Below are positions 41,024-50,632 of a stretch of DNA of 64,000 nucleotides, piece by piece (the stretch's first letter is position 1; each line of letters opens with the position of its first letter). The DNA comes from Streptomyces sp. NBRC 110035 (lineage in GTDB: Bacteria > Actinomycetota > Actinomycetes > Streptomycetales > Streptomycetaceae). The translations under genes were made by a program, and so were the position numbers. The stretch lies in assembly GCF_000829695.1 (NCBI RefSeq), contig NZ_BBNN01000015.1, forward strand, positions 523,632 to 587,631. The letters are read 5' to 3'. The notes below the pieces were generated by a model. That model was not told where the DNA came from. It saw nothing but the letters and a program-made list of their open reading frames with translations, and did no database searches.

Positions 41024-41735
41024 GGCGCCCCGTCGCGTCCAGCAGGGTACGGCGCAGGGACTCGGGCAGCCCTTTCAAGTAGAAGTGGTCTCCGGGGAAG
41101 ACGTGCAGGCTGAAGCCCCCGGCCGTGAGATCGGCCCAGCGTGCCATCTGCGCCGGGTCGACCTCCGGGTCGGCGTCGCCGGTGAGGGCCGTCACCGGGC
41201 ACGCCAGGGGCGGCGTCGACGTCGGCTGGTACGTCTCCACCAGCCGGAAGTCGGCCCGCAGCGACGGAAGGAACAGGTTCGCCAGGTCCGGCGAGTCGAG
41301 CACCGCCGACGGTGTGCCACCGAGCCCCGTCAGCACCTCCAGGAACTCGCGGTCGCCGAGCAGATGACGTACTCCCGTCCCCCCGGGCACCCGCCGGCCG
41401 GAGACGAACACCATGCCGGGCGCCGGGCGCAGCCGCTGCGCCGCCTCATAGGCCACCATCGCGCCCATGCTGTGCCCGAACAGCGCGTAGGGCCTGTCCA
41501 GCAGCGGCTCCAGCGCGGGCACCAGGTCCTCGACAAGATCCGGCATACGGGTGTACGGCGTTTCGTGGTACCGCCGTTCCCGGCCGGGCAGCACGATCGG
41601 GACCACGTCGATGTCCGGCGCCAGCATCCGGCGCCACGGCAGGAAGAGCGTGCTTCCCCCGCCGGCATGCGCGAAGCAGAACAACCGGACGGGGGCGTGC
41701 GGATCTCGTGTGCCGACGGTCCAGTCCACGGTCAT
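40989..41735 (-). CDS. type II thioesterase
   Basis: A 248-residue external editing thioesterase: FCFAHAGGGSTLFLPW at the N-terminus, nucleophile GHSMGAMVAYEAA, DADPEVDPAQM around the acidic residue, and FPGDHFYL with the catalytic His. Such enzymes clear wrongly acylated carrier proteins; LnmN plays this part in leinamycin clusters. Its ATG (41735) overlaps the NRPS stop codon as ATGA, so it is coupled to the NRPS-PKS gene upstream. Its 3' end overlaps the KS decarboxylase gene on the other strand by 35 bp. Confidence 0.93.
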   Translation of the reverse strand: MTVDWTVGTRDPHAPVRLFCFAHAGGGSTLFLPWRRMLAPDIDVVPIVLPGRERRYHETPYTRMPDLVEDLVPALEPLLDRPYALFGHSMGAMVAYEAAQRLRPAPGMVFVSGRRVPGGTGVRHLLGDREFLEVLTGLGGTPSAVLDSPDLANLFLPSLRADFRLVETYQPTSTPPLACPVTALTGDADPEVDPAQMARWADLTAGGFSLHVFPGDHFYLKGLPESLRRTLLDATGRLIEQPATPRRS

Positions 41736-44700
41736 CGGGACCCTCCTGCTTCTCGTACCACCAGGTGGCCGTAGGAGCCGCCCGAGCCGACGGCGTTCAC
41801 CAGGGCCCGCCGTGGCGTGCCGGACCGTTCCCAGCCGATGGCCCTCCGGGGCACGTACACCGGCCCGTCCGCCCAGTCCACCAGTGGATTCGGTCGGTCG
41901 GAGACCAGGGTCGGCGCGATCCGGCCGTGCCGCAGTTGCATCAGAACTTTCATCAGCTGCCCGAGCCCGGCCGCCGCCTCGGCGTGCCCGATGTTCGGCT
42001 TGACCGTGCCCATGGGGACCGGGACTCCGCGGCCGGCCAGCAGCTCGGCGAAGGCCGAGACCTCCGTCGCGTCCGCGAGGCCCGCGCCCGCCGCGGAGCT
42101 CTCCACGTAGGACAGCGCCGCCGGATCCAGCCCGGCTGTCCGCAGCATTTCCCCCAGCGACGCGGTCAGTTGCGCCGGGCCGGGCGCGCCGAACCGGCCT
42201 TCTCCGCCCGCGTGACCGCACCACGACGCCTCCAGCACACCGTGCACCCGGTCGCCGTCGCGGGCGGCCGCGTCGGCGCGCCGCAGCAGCAGCGTGCCGA
42301 CGGCCTCGCCCAGGTACCAGCCCGGTGCGGCCTCGTCATAGGCGCCGTTCGGCCTGCCGCCGTCCGGTGTGGCGAGCAGGCCGAGACTGGAGAGCAGCCC
42401 CACATGCCGACGGTGGGTCACCAGGTTCACCCCGGCGACCACCGCGCTGTCGCACTCGCCGGAGCGCAGCGACTGGATCGCGAGATGTAGCGCGGTCAGC
42501 GACGACGAGCACGAGGTGTCCACCGCGAGGCTCGGTCCCTGCCAGCCGAACGTGTGGGACAGCCGGTTGGGCAGCGTCGCCCGGGTGGCGACGACCTCCA
42601 CGGGGTCCCCGCGTTCCCAGCCGTCGCCGGCCGCGCCGAGGTGGTCGTCCCACATGGACGCCACGAAGACCCCCACCCGGCCACCGTCCTCGGTCAGGGA
42701 CCGGGGGGTGTACCCGGCCTCTTCCAGGCATTGCCAGACGGTCGGCAACAGCAGACGCAGCTGCGGGTCGATGACGGCGGCCTCGGCGGGGGAGATGCGG
42801 AACGGCCGCAGGTCGACCGGTCCCAGCGCGTCCAGGAACCCGCCGGTCGGGGGCTCGCCGGTCCAGCCGAGTGCCGCGATGCGGGAGGGGGGCATGGGGC
42901 CGATGGCCGACCGGCGCTCGTACAGCAGCCGCCACAGCTCGTCCGGGCCCGTGGCGCCGGGGAAGCGGCCCGCCATCCCGACGACGGCGACCCCGCCCGA
43001 CCGCCGGGCGGGCGGGGTGTCCGCCGCCGTCCACAGAGGCTCGCCGGGGGCCTCGTCGCCGGTGGCGTCCAGCGGCGCGCACAGGAGCCCGAGCAGGAAC
43101 GTGTGGGACGGCCCGAGTCCCAGCACCTCGGCGAGGTCGCTCTGCCGCAGATCACCCACCGGGCAGACGGCGACACCCGACGGCACCTGCTGCTGCATCA
43201 GCAGCTGGGCCATGTGCCCTGCCTCCAGGGCCAGATAGCGGGGTGTCTGGGCCCGGTACAGCGGCTCGATGCCCTGCTCCTCTCCGACCAGGTAGATCTC
43301 GGCGCAGGCGCGGGCGGCGAAGGGCCGGTTGTAGTAGACGTGCGCGTTGACCGGGAGGTCCGCGCCGGTGCCGAGAGGTTCCAGGGCGTGGGTGCGGGGC
43401 CGGTAGTAGTAGGCGCCCGCGTCGAGGCCCTCCACGGCGCCGTCGCGCACCAGCACGTACACCTGCACGGCGTACGTGTCCCCGGCGGACGGGTAGAGGG
43501 CGCCGGCGCCGGGGCTCCCGTCCGTCCTGGCCAGCACCCGCAGCAGTCGGCCGAGTCCTTCGCCGTCGAGCCGCCCCTCGGTCACGGGGCGGCGGCTGGC
43601 GCGCCAGCGTCGCTGCTCCTCGCTCGGCCGGCCGCCGGGCAGCGGCATCGAGCGGGCATGTTCCGGGGCGGGCCGCTGCCCGAAGTCGCCCTCTTTGAAA
43701 CGACGCCGGTCTTCGGCGGCGAAGAAGTCCACCTGCGGCGGAGGCGTTGCGCGACGCGGTTGCGCGCGCGTCGCCGAGGCGGCCTGTGGTGGTTCCGTAG
43801 CCTCCGGTCGTACGTGCGGTGGTTCGCTCCGCTCCGGTTCGGCCTGCCGTGCCTGCAGCCGCTCCGGTTCCGTCTGTGGCGGTTCGGCGCGCCCCGGTTG
43901 TGCCTGCGGTCGGTTGGCGGCGGACAGGTGCGCGGCGATGGCGGCGACCGTCGGCTCCGACAGCAACAACGCCACCGGCACCTCGCAGCCGTACCGGTCC
44001 CGCAGCACCCGGCTGGCCCGCACCATCGTGAACGAGGTGGCCCCCAGCTCCCACAGGTCCGCCGAGGGGTCGACCGGCGGCAGGTCGAGCAACTCGCCCA
44101 GCAGCGCGGCGATCGACGCCACGTCGTCGGCCGGAGCGGCCTCGACTGCCGCCGGTCGCCCCTTCGGCGGACCGGCGGCAGTCGGCGCGGCCTTCTCCCC
44201 AGCCTCTTCCATCTCGGTCTTCTCCCGGGCCCCTTCAGCCTCGGCCTTCGACGAGCCCCCGACAGTGACCGGCGCGGCCCGCTCCACCGTCGGCGCGGGT
44301 TTGCCGTCGACCGGCCAGGGCAGGGCGTCGCGGTCGAGTTTGCCGTTGGTGGTGGTCGGCCACTCGGTGACGAACGCCACCACGGACGGCACCATGTAAT
44401 CGGGCAGTGCGGCCGCGGCATGCGCCCGCAGCTCGGCCCCGGTGGGAGGCGGAGCAGGAGCCCGGTCCGGGTGCGGTGCCTGGTCCTCCGCCAGCACGTA
44501 CGCCACCAACCGGTCCTCCCCGGAGCCGCCGGACCGCAGCAGGACTACCGCGTCCGCGACACCGGGATGCGCCCGCAACCGGTGTTCGATCTCCGGCAGT
44601 TCCACCCGGAACCCCCGCACCTTGACCTGGCCGTCACGACGGCCGAGGAAGTGCATGACACCGTCGGGCGCGAACCGGGCGCGGTCGCCCGTCGCGTACA

Positions 44701-47700
44701 GCCGTGTCTCCGAAAGCCCGGGGAACTCGCCGGTGACGAACCGCTCCGCCGTGAGGCCGGGCTGCCGGTAGTAGCCGAGGGCCAGACAATCGCCCGCGAT
44801 GTACAGGTCGCCCTCGACACCGATCGGCACCGGGCGGCGCGATGCGTCGAGAACGTGGTAACGGGAGTTGTCCAGCGGACGCCCGTACGGGATGCTGCGC
44901 CACCCCGGGTCCACCCGGTCCACCACGAAGTAGTTGGACCAGACGGTCGCCTCGGTCGCACCGCCGAGGCTCACCAGCGTGGCGTCGGGGAACGCAGCCC
45001 GCAGCCGGTCGGGCAGCCACAGCGGGGTGTAGTCACCGCTGAGGAACACCAGCCTCAGGGTGTCGCCGCCGGGCCGGCCGAACGGCGTGGGGAACTCCGG
45101 CGCCAGATTCGCCAAGGTGGTCGGTGCCGAGTTCCAGAACGTCACCGGCTCGGTCTCCAGCACGCGGAGCAGCAAGCCCGGGTCGCGCTGCTGTTCCTCG
45201 TCGGCGACGTACAACGCGGCGCCCAGGCTGAGCAGTCCGAGGATGTCGAAGACCGACAGATCGAAGCCCAGCGACGTGACACAGAGGCCGAGGTCGCCGG
45301 GCCCGAAGCCGAAGGTGCGGCGACTCCACTCGAAGAGGTTCAGCATCGGGCGGTGCGCGACCCCGACCCCCTTGGGCCGCCCGGTGCTGCCCGACGTGAA
45401 GATCACGTACGCGAGGTCGTCCACCTCGTTCACCGGATCCGGCGCACGCCCCTCACGGGGGTGCGGCTCGGCGAGCACCGCGTCCAGATCGAGCAGACGC
45501 AGGTCCGGAAGGTCCTGCGCCGGCCGTGTCACGCCCTTCGCCGACGGTGTGTCCGGTACGCCGGACAGCGATGTCGCCCAGCCGCAGGACGCGTCGCGCA
45601 CCAGGAAGGCGGCGGCAGCGTCGGCGAGCATCACCGAGGCCCGCTCACGGGGCAGCGACGGCAGCACCGGCAGATACGCGCCGCCCGCCTTGAGGATGCC
45701 CAGCACCGCGACCACCATGTCCGGGCCGCGGCGCACCGACATCCCGACCACGTCGCCGCGGCCCACTCCGGCCCCGCGCAGCGTCCAGGCCAACCGGTTG
45801 GCGCGTAGTTCCAGTTCGGCGTAGGACAGGGCGCCACCGGCCCAGCGGACCGCCACGTCGGAGGGCCTGATCCGGGCTTGGTCCTCGATCAGTACCTGCA
45901 CCGGCAGGTCCGCCGGGAACGGGCGGGTGGTGTCGTTCCAGCGGGCGGGCGGCAGTTCCGGGTCGTCGACCGGCATCTGTTCGAGCGAGACCAGTCCCGC
46001 CAGGTCGTCGGCGAACCGTGCGAACGCCTCTTCGGGCCACCCCTCGGGCAGTTGCTCCGGCAGGATGTCCCAGGCGTACTCCAGTACGTCGCCGTCCTGT
46101 ACCGCCACGCAGTCCAGCGCCACGCCCGGAGTGCTCGTCGCCCAGACCCCCGCGGTGACCCCGTCCGGCAGCGGATGCGCGTCGAGGTCGAACAGGCTGG
46201 TGTACACCACGGGAAGACCGTTACCGGAGCGCCGCGCCTTGCGGAGTTCGGCCAGGCCACTCGCCGCGTCGGCCTTCCGGTCCTCGGCCAGCACGGCGTC
46301 GTACCGGCGCGCCAGGTCGATCAGTGGACAGTTCTCGGCTGTGACTGTCACCCAGCTCAGCGCGGTCCGCTCGGCGGGCCGGGCCGCGTCGGAGCCGTCC
46401 GGCCAGCGCACCACCGGGACGGCGAACACGTCACCGAGGCCCGGGGAGAGAGCCCGCGCGTACGCGGCCAGCAACAGACCGTCGGGCGAACAGCCGTGCT
46501 TCGCCCCGGCGGCCACCACGGCGCGCCACCCCGGCAGCGTGCCGCGCAGCCGGGTGCGGCTGCCGTCGTCGGACACCGCTGGCAGCCGGGGACCCGGCGG
46601 CAGCGCGGCCACTCGCCGCTGCCAGTGCTCGCGAGCCGTTGGTGCGTCGAGGGATGTGGTGGACGAGCCCGCCGGACCGGGAGACGAGACGTCGCCGGTG
46701 TCGCTGTCGGCCGCGTAGAGCCGCATCAGCTCCTGCCCGGCCAGGTGTATACTGCGCGCGTCGATCAGCGCGAGGTCGACCGTCAGGAACACGGTGCCCG
46801 CACCGTCCGCGTCCCCGACACGGCCCACGCGGACGTCCACGTGGCCCTCGCCCCACGGGTGTGCCTCCCGCAGGAGGTTCCCGACGAGCTCCGCCGTGAG
46901 CGGGACCTCCGGCACGGGCGGCGACGCGGGCACTGCGGGCAGCCGCACACCGTGCTCGGCGTCGACCTGCGCGGACAGCACCGGGTGGGAGGTCGTCAGC
47001 CGCTCCAGGGCCCGCCGCAAGCGGTCGGTGTCCAGGTCCGCGACCTCGTAGCTGAGCAGCAGGCGGCAACCGCCCGCGTCGTCCGGGTCGAGCGCCCGGG
47101 AGACGAGATAGGCCTGCTGGAGGTCGTTGAGCGGGGCCGACGGCGCAGGGAAGGACCGGGCCGACGACAGGGGCCGGGCGGCTGCCGGCTCCTGCTCCCG
47201 CTCCGGCTGTGCTGCCCGCTCCGTTGGTGATTCCGGCGCCGGTTCCGCGTCCCTGGCCAGCGCCTCCAACCGAGCGGTGTACGCGTCGAACAGGGCCTCG
47301 GCTCCGGGCGCCGCGAAGGCCCGCTCGACCACGTCCCACCGGTAGCGCAGTGCCCCGTCCTCCTCCCACACCTGGTGGTCGAGGGACACGCCGGAGGTCC
47401 GGCCGACCGCGTAGCACTCGGCTGCGGCGAAAGCACCCTCGGGCGGCCCGTCGTCGATCATGCTGGTGAACGCCACGGGCAGGTCGGGCAGCGGCCCGCG
47501 GCGGCGGCGCAGCGCTGCCACCCCCGGCACCGTCGAGTGGTCGAGATCCTCGGCGAGGCGCTCGTGCACGGCCCGGACCTCGGTGTCGTGGACCGGGAAG
47601 ACCATCGTTGAGGTGAACGTGCCGACGGCGTCGTCGGCGCCCCGCATCCGCGCCCGGTCACTGGTGGTCAGAACGAGACTGAACGGCAGCTGCGCCCCGC

Positions 47701-48817
47701 CCCCGGCGAGGACTTCGGCGAACGTGCCCAGCAGAAACGCGGTCGCGGTCACCCCGCGACGCGCCGCCACCTCGCGCAGCCGGGCCCACGTGCGCGCGTC
47801 GAGCGCCCCGGTCAGCGGCCGCCGGTCCGGTCCGCCGCCCACGTCGCCGGTCTGCCGTGCGGGCGCCCGCACGAGGCCCGGTCCGGCCGGCAGCGTAGCC
47901 AGCCGCTTCTCCCAGTGGGCGAGGTCCGCCGCGTACCGCTCCCCGCGGCTCTCCCGGGCAACGGCACACGCGTAGTCGCCGAAGGACACCGTCGGCGCCT
48001 CGCACGCGAGGACGTCGGGAGACCCGTCGTACGCGCGCCACCAGTCCCACAGCAGGACCCGCAGGCTCCGGCCGTCGCAGAGGACGCCGTCGACGGCCAG
48101 GTGGACCCGCCCGTTGCCGTCGGCCCCGGGGGTGACCTCCACCTCGTACAGGGGCCAGTCCGCCGCGGTGTACCGGCGGCGGCCCAGCCGCGCACGGACC
48201 TCGGCCGGGTCGTGACCGACGGGACGCGTGGTCAGCGGCAGGTCCAGGGCGGGCCGGACGCGCAGCGCCCCGGCCGCGGTGAGGCCGCAGTCCAGCACCG
48301 GGTGCCGCCGCCGCACGGCCAGCCAGGCCCGCCGCAGCCGGTCGAGGTCCAGGCCGGACACCTCGAACTCGCGGTAGTGGTGACAGCCGACCGCGTCCGG
48401 CACCAGGCCGTCCTCCTTGCCGACGAGGTACGCCTGCTGGAGCGCCGTGGCGGGGAAGGGTTCATCGGGTGCGGCCGGATCGGCCGGTACCGTCAGCCGC
48501 AGCCCGGCGACCGCCGTGTCCCCGGCCCCGGCGACCAGACCGGCCAGCGTCGCCGCGTCGTGCCCGGCGCGGAGCCAGCTCAGCGGCACCGGGACACCGA
48601 GCCGGTCCTCCAGGGCCAGTGCCAGCCGGACCGCCGTCATCGAGTCGGCGCCGGGTGGCAGGACCGGTTCGTCGTCGCTCGGCCGCCGCCCGTCGAACGT
48701 GTCGTGCAGCGCGGCGACCACGCCGTCCAGCAGCCCGGCGCCCACGTCGCGGGGCGGAGCGGGAGTCGCGCTGGGCGGAGTGACAGGGGTGCTGGGCGTC
48801 CGCGTCACCACGTCCAC
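41732..48817 (-). CDS. hybrid NRPS-PKS, thiazole-forming: ACP-Cy-Cy-A(Cys)-PCP-Ox-KS
   Basis: A 2361-residue protein. Approximate order: carrier 27-98 (Ser59 in GADSMTAV), Cy1 121-523 (DGVLCDGRS, the DxxxxDxxS signature), Cy2 560-953 (DLALIDARS), adenylation 973-1510 (A3 VIFTSGSTGRPKG; code region FDLSVFD, WNS, LSGD, SLGGATEATVW, close to the DLYNLSLIW cysteine code), PCP 1563-1636 (LGATSFTMV), SagB/McbC-like FMN oxidase 1695-1918 (GALYPSAGDTYAVQVYV, EAGHMAQLL), KS 1938-2361 (Cys2103 in TSCSSS). This builds a thiazoline from cysteine and oxidises it to a thiazole, as LnmI does. In the KS the HGTGT motif reads SAAGA, so the first catalytic His is missing, while GHAEAAAG is kept. The protein stops right after the KS. 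The GTG start overlaps the globin gene by 13 bp; the end overlaps the TE start. Confidence 0.94.
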   Translation of the reverse strand: MDVVTRTPSTPVTPPSATPAPPRDVGAGLLDGVVAALHDTFDGRRPSDDEPVLPPGADSMTAVRLALALEDRLGVPVPLSWLRAGHDAATLAGLVAGAGDTAVAGLRLTVPADPAAPDEPFPATALQQAYLVGKEDGLVPDAVGCHHYREFEVSGLDLDRLRRAWLAVRRRHPVLDCGLTAAGALRVRPALDLPLTTRPVGHDPAEVRARLGRRRYTAADWPLYEVEVTPGADGNGRVHLAVDGVLCDGRSLRVLLWDWWRAYDGSPDVLACEAPTVSFGDYACAVARESRGERYAADLAHWEKRLATLPAGPGLVRAPARQTGDVGGGPDRRPLTGALDARTWARLREVAARRGVTATAFLLGTFAEVLAGGGAQLPFSLVLTTSDRARMRGADDAVGTFTSTMVFPVHDTEVRAVHERLAEDLDHSTVPGVAALRRRRGPLPDLPVAFTSMIDDGPPEGAFAAAECYAVGRTSGVSLDHQVWEEDGALRYRWDVVERAFAAPGAEALFDAYTARLEALARDAEPAPESPTERAAQPEREQEPAAARPLSSARSFPAPSAPLNDLQQAYLVSRALDPDDAGGCRLLLSYEVADLDTDRLRRALERLTTSHPVLSAQVDAEHGVRLPAVPASPPVPEVPLTAELVGNLLREAHPWGEGHVDVRVGRVGDADGAGTVFLTVDLALIDARSIHLAGQELMRLYAADSDTGDVSSPGPAGSSTTSLDAPTAREHWQRRVAALPPGPRLPAVSDDGSRTRLRGTLPGWRAVVAAGAKHGCSPDGLLLAAYARALSPGLGDVFAVPVVRWPDGSDAARPAERTALSWVTVTAENCPLIDLARRYDAVLAEDRKADAASGLAELRKARRSGNGLPVVYTSLFDLDAHPLPDGVTAGVWATSTPGVALDCVAVQDGDVLEYAWDILPEQLPEGWPEEAFARFADDLAGLVSLEQMPVDDPELPPARWNDTTRPFPADLPVQVLIEDQARIRPSDVAVRWAGGALSYAELELRANRLAWTLRGAGVGRGDVVGMSVRRGPDMVVAVLGILKAGGAYLPVLPSLPRERASVMLADAAAAFLVRDASCGWATSLSGVPDTPSAKGVTRPAQDLPDLRLLDLDAVLAEPHPREGRAPDPVNEVDDLAYVIFTSGSTGRPKGVGVAHRPMLNLFEWSRRTFGFGPGDLGLCVTSLGFDLSVFDILGLLSLGAALYVADEEQQRDPGLLLRVLETEPVTFWNSAPTTLANLAPEFPTPFGRPGGDTLRLVFLSGDYTPLWLPDRLRAAFPDATLVSLGGATEATVWSNYFVVDRVDPGWRSIPYGRPLDNSRYHVLDASRRPVPIGVEGDLYIAGDCLALGYYRQPGLTAERFVTGEFPGLSETRLYATGDRARFAPDGVMHFLGRRDGQVKVRGFRVELPEIEHRLRAHPGVADAVVLLRSGGSGEDRLVAYVLAEDQAPHPDRAPAPPPTGAELRAHAAAALPDYMVPSVVAFVTEWPTTTNGKLDRDALPWPVDGKPAPTVERAAPVTVGGSSKAEAEGAREKTEMEEAGEKAAPTAAGPPKGRPAAVEAAPADDVASIAALLGELLDLPPVDPSADLWELGATSFTMVRASRVLRDRYGCEVPVALLLSEPTVAAIAAHLSAANRPQAQPGRAEPPQTEPERLQARQAEPERSEPPHVRPEATEPPQAASATRAQPRRATPPPQVDFFAAEDRRRFKEGDFGQRPAPEHARSMPLPGGRPSEEQRRWRASRRPVTEGRLDGEGLGRLLRVLARTDGSPGAGALYPSAGDTYAVQVYVLVRDGAVEGLDAGAYYYRPRTHALEPLGTGADLPVNAHVYYNRPFAARACAEIYLVGEEQGIEPLYRAQTPRYLALEAGHMAQLLMQQQVPSGVAVCPVGDLRQSDLAEVLGLGPSHTFLLGLLCAPLDATGDEAPGEPLWTAADTPPARRSGGVAVVGMAGRFPGATGPDELWRLLYERRSAIGPMPPSRIAALGWTGEPPTGGFLDALGPVDLRPFRISPAEAAVIDPQLRLLLPTVWQCLEEAGYTPRSLTEDGGRVGVFVASMWDDHLGAAGDGWERGDPVEVVATRATLPNRLSHTFGWQGPSLAVDTSCSSSLTALHLAIQSLRSGECDSAVVAGVNLVTHRRHVGLLSSLGLLATPDGGRPNGAYDEAAPGWYLGEAVGTLLLRRADAAARDGDRVHGVLEASWCGHAGGEGRFGAPGPAQLTASLGEMLRTAGLDPAALSYVESSAAGAGLADATEVSAFAELLAGRGVPVPMGTVKPNIGHAEAAAGLGQLMKVLMQLRHGRIAPTLVSDRPNPLVDWADGPVYVPRRAIGWERSGTPRRALVNAVGSGGSYGHLVVREAGGSR

Positions 48818-49236
48818 CTCCCCAGCGTGCCGTGCCGGGTGTCCAGGTCCGCCTGGCTCATTCGGGACGCCCGCGTGGTGATCGTCGCCGCCCGGCGCAA
48901 CTGCTCCTCGAACCGGGTGCGGAACAGCTCGTCATCGGGCAGCTCCGCCTCGTCCGCGGCGTCCAGCATCAGTTCCACGAACCGCTCGCGCTGCTCGTCG
49001 GTGATGCGCAAGCCCGCATGCATCTTCTTTACGTGCTCGAACCCGCCGATCTCGTCGGTGAAGGCGCTGCCCTCCCCGAAGACCTCGACGAAATACGCGG
49101 TCAGGTGCCGCACATGCGCGTCACCGGTGTACCGGAACATGCGCCCGATCTGCGGATCGGCCAGCGCGGCCCGGTGGAACGCCTCGGCCAGGCGCCGAAG
49201 CGGTTCCTCGCCACCGACGTGGTCGTACATCGTCAC
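48805..49236 (-). CDS. truncated haemoglobin (group II-like globin)
   Basis: A 143-residue 2-on-2 globin: YDHVGGEEPLRRLAEAFHRA at helix A/B, ADPQIGRMF, a distal-side block HVRHLTAYFVEVFGEG, and the proximal region KKMHAGLRITDEQRERFVELM with the likely haem-ligand His. It handles oxygen (or NO) at a haem. GTG 49236 has GGAGG 5 bp upstream; ATG 49230 is the alternative. Its 3' end overlaps the NRPS start by 13 bp, so NRPS translation probably depends on it. Three O2- or flavin-dependent steps are nearby (thiazoline oxidase, P450, flavin ER), so oxygen supply or NO/peroxide protection is a plausible but unproven role. Confidence 0.88.
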   Translation of the reverse strand: MTMYDHVGGEEPLRRLAEAFHRAALADPQIGRMFRYTGDAHVRHLTAYFVEVFGEGSAFTDEIGGFEHVKKMHAGLRITDEQRERFVELMLDAADEAELPDDELFRTRFEEQLRRAATITTRASRMSQADLDTRHGTLGRWTW

Positions 49237-49405
49237 CGTGACCTCCAGGGTCGTGCCCGCCGCTGGGAAACCGTTGCGACGATAGGCGCGCCGATCACCG
49301 GCGCCCGCTCACGTTTGAGCGTCCTGCGGCAGAGGGCTGTGCCAACCTCGGGCCATTGCCCGCGGAGGTTGCGGATCTTGCAGTCCGAGCAGGAAAGAGG
49401 TCGCA
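49237..49405. promoter_or_regulatory. divergent promoter region between globin-NRPS-TE and P450-ferredoxin operons
   Basis: A 169-bp divergent gap. GAGG ribosome-binding sites are seen at both ends (GGAGG for the globin, AAAGAGG for the P450). No confident -10/-35 elements or operator repeats were found. Confidence 0.4.
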
Positions 49406-50632
49406 GTGGCTGACCAGTTGCCCACATACCCGATCACCGATCGCACCTGTCCCTACGACCCGCCCGCCGGCCTGCTCGCCCTCCAGGAGCAGGCGCCGCT
49501 GGTACGAGTGCAACTGCCCACCGGCCCAGCCTGGTTGGTGACCAGCTACGACGCGGCACGGGCCCTGCTCGACGACCCGCGTATGAGCTCGGACATGGGC
49601 CGGGAGGGTTTCCCCACGCTGTACCGGCAGAAGATGCGGCCGGTGCTCAAGGGCTCCTTCATGCGGATGGACGGCGACCAGCACGCCTTCTACCGCACCA
49701 TGCTGGCGGGGGAGTTCTCGGTCAAACGCGTCCAGGCGATGCGCCCGGAGATCGAGCAGGCATGCGACCAGTTGCTGGACGAGATGATTCGCCAGGGACC
49801 GCCGGCCAACCTGCACCAGTCGTACGGTGTCCCCGTGTCGTCCCGTTCGATCTGCCAGTTGCTCGGTGTGCCGTACGACGACGCGGGCTTCTTCACCACC
49901 CACCTGGAGGCGCTCTTCGACCCGCACCGGGCCGGCGCGCCGGAACGGATCGCCGAGAGCAGGGCCGCACTCAGCGGCTACCTCGACGAGCTGGTCTCCC
50001 GCAAGGAGAAGGACCCCGGCGACGACATGATCAGCCGGCTCGTCGCCGACTACCTGATACCCGGGAAGGTGGACCGGCCGGAACTGCTGCTCACCTCGTA
50101 CCTGCTGCTCGCGGCCGGCCACGAGACGACCGCCAGCATGATCACCACCGGCACCGCCGCGCTGCTCATGCACCCCGAGCAACTGGTGGCCGTGCGCGAC
50201 GAGCCGCATCTGCTGCGCGGCGCCGTGGAAGAGCTGCTGCGTTACCTGAGCATCTTCCAGTTCGGCATCACCCGCGTGGCCACGGAGGACGTGAAGGTCG
50301 GCGATCAGACCGTGGCCGCGGGCGAGGGCATCGTCGTCTCGCCGCTGCTGGGCAACCGCGATCAGGGTGTCTACGACGACCCGCACACCCTGGACGTCCG
50401 CCGCCGCGGCCGCCCCCACCTGAGCTTCGGCCACGGCCCGCACCTCTGCGTCGGGCACACCCTGGCCCGTATCGAACTGCAGATAGCCTTCGCGCGGTTG
50501 CTCATGCGACTGCCCGACCTGCGCCTCGACGTACCCGAGTCCGAGGTGCCGTTCCGTACCGAGACCCTTGTCTTCGGCACCATCGACCTGCCGGTCACGT
50601 GGGGCGAGCAGCCGGCGGAAACGCCCGTATGA
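49406..50632 (+). CDS. cytochrome P450 (CYP) tailoring oxygenase
   Basis: A 408-residue actinobacterial class I P450. I-helix oxygen motif AAGHETTAS, K-helix EELLR (ExxR), haem loop FGHGPHLCVGHTLAR with thiolate Cys348. It takes electrons from the [3Fe-4S] ferredoxin encoded immediately downstream, whose ATG overlaps this stop codon (ATGA). In leinamycin biosynthesis a P450-ferredoxin pair (LnmA/LnmB) hydroxylates the macrocycle after release, and this pair is in the same kind of setting. The site of oxidation here is unknown. Start GTG 49406 with AAAGAGG upstream. Confidence 0.94.
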   Translation: MADQLPTYPITDRTCPYDPPAGLLALQEQAPLVRVQLPTGPAWLVTSYDAARALLDDPRMSSDMGREGFPTLYRQKMRPVLKGSFMRMDGDQHAFYRTMLAGEFSVKRVQAMRPEIEQACDQLLDEMIRQGPPANLHQSYGVPVSSRSICQLLGVPYDDAGFFTTHLEALFDPHRAGAPERIAESRAALSGYLDELVSRKEKDPGDDMISRLVADYLIPGKVDRPELLLTSYLLLAAGHETTASMITTGTAALLMHPEQLVAVRDEPHLLRGAVEELLRYLSIFQFGITRVATEDVKVGDQTVAAGEGIVVSPLLGNRDQGVYDDPHTLDVRRRGRPHLSFGHGPHLCVGHTLARIELQIAFARLLMRLPDLRLDVPESEVPFRTETLVFGTIDLPVTWGEQPAETPV

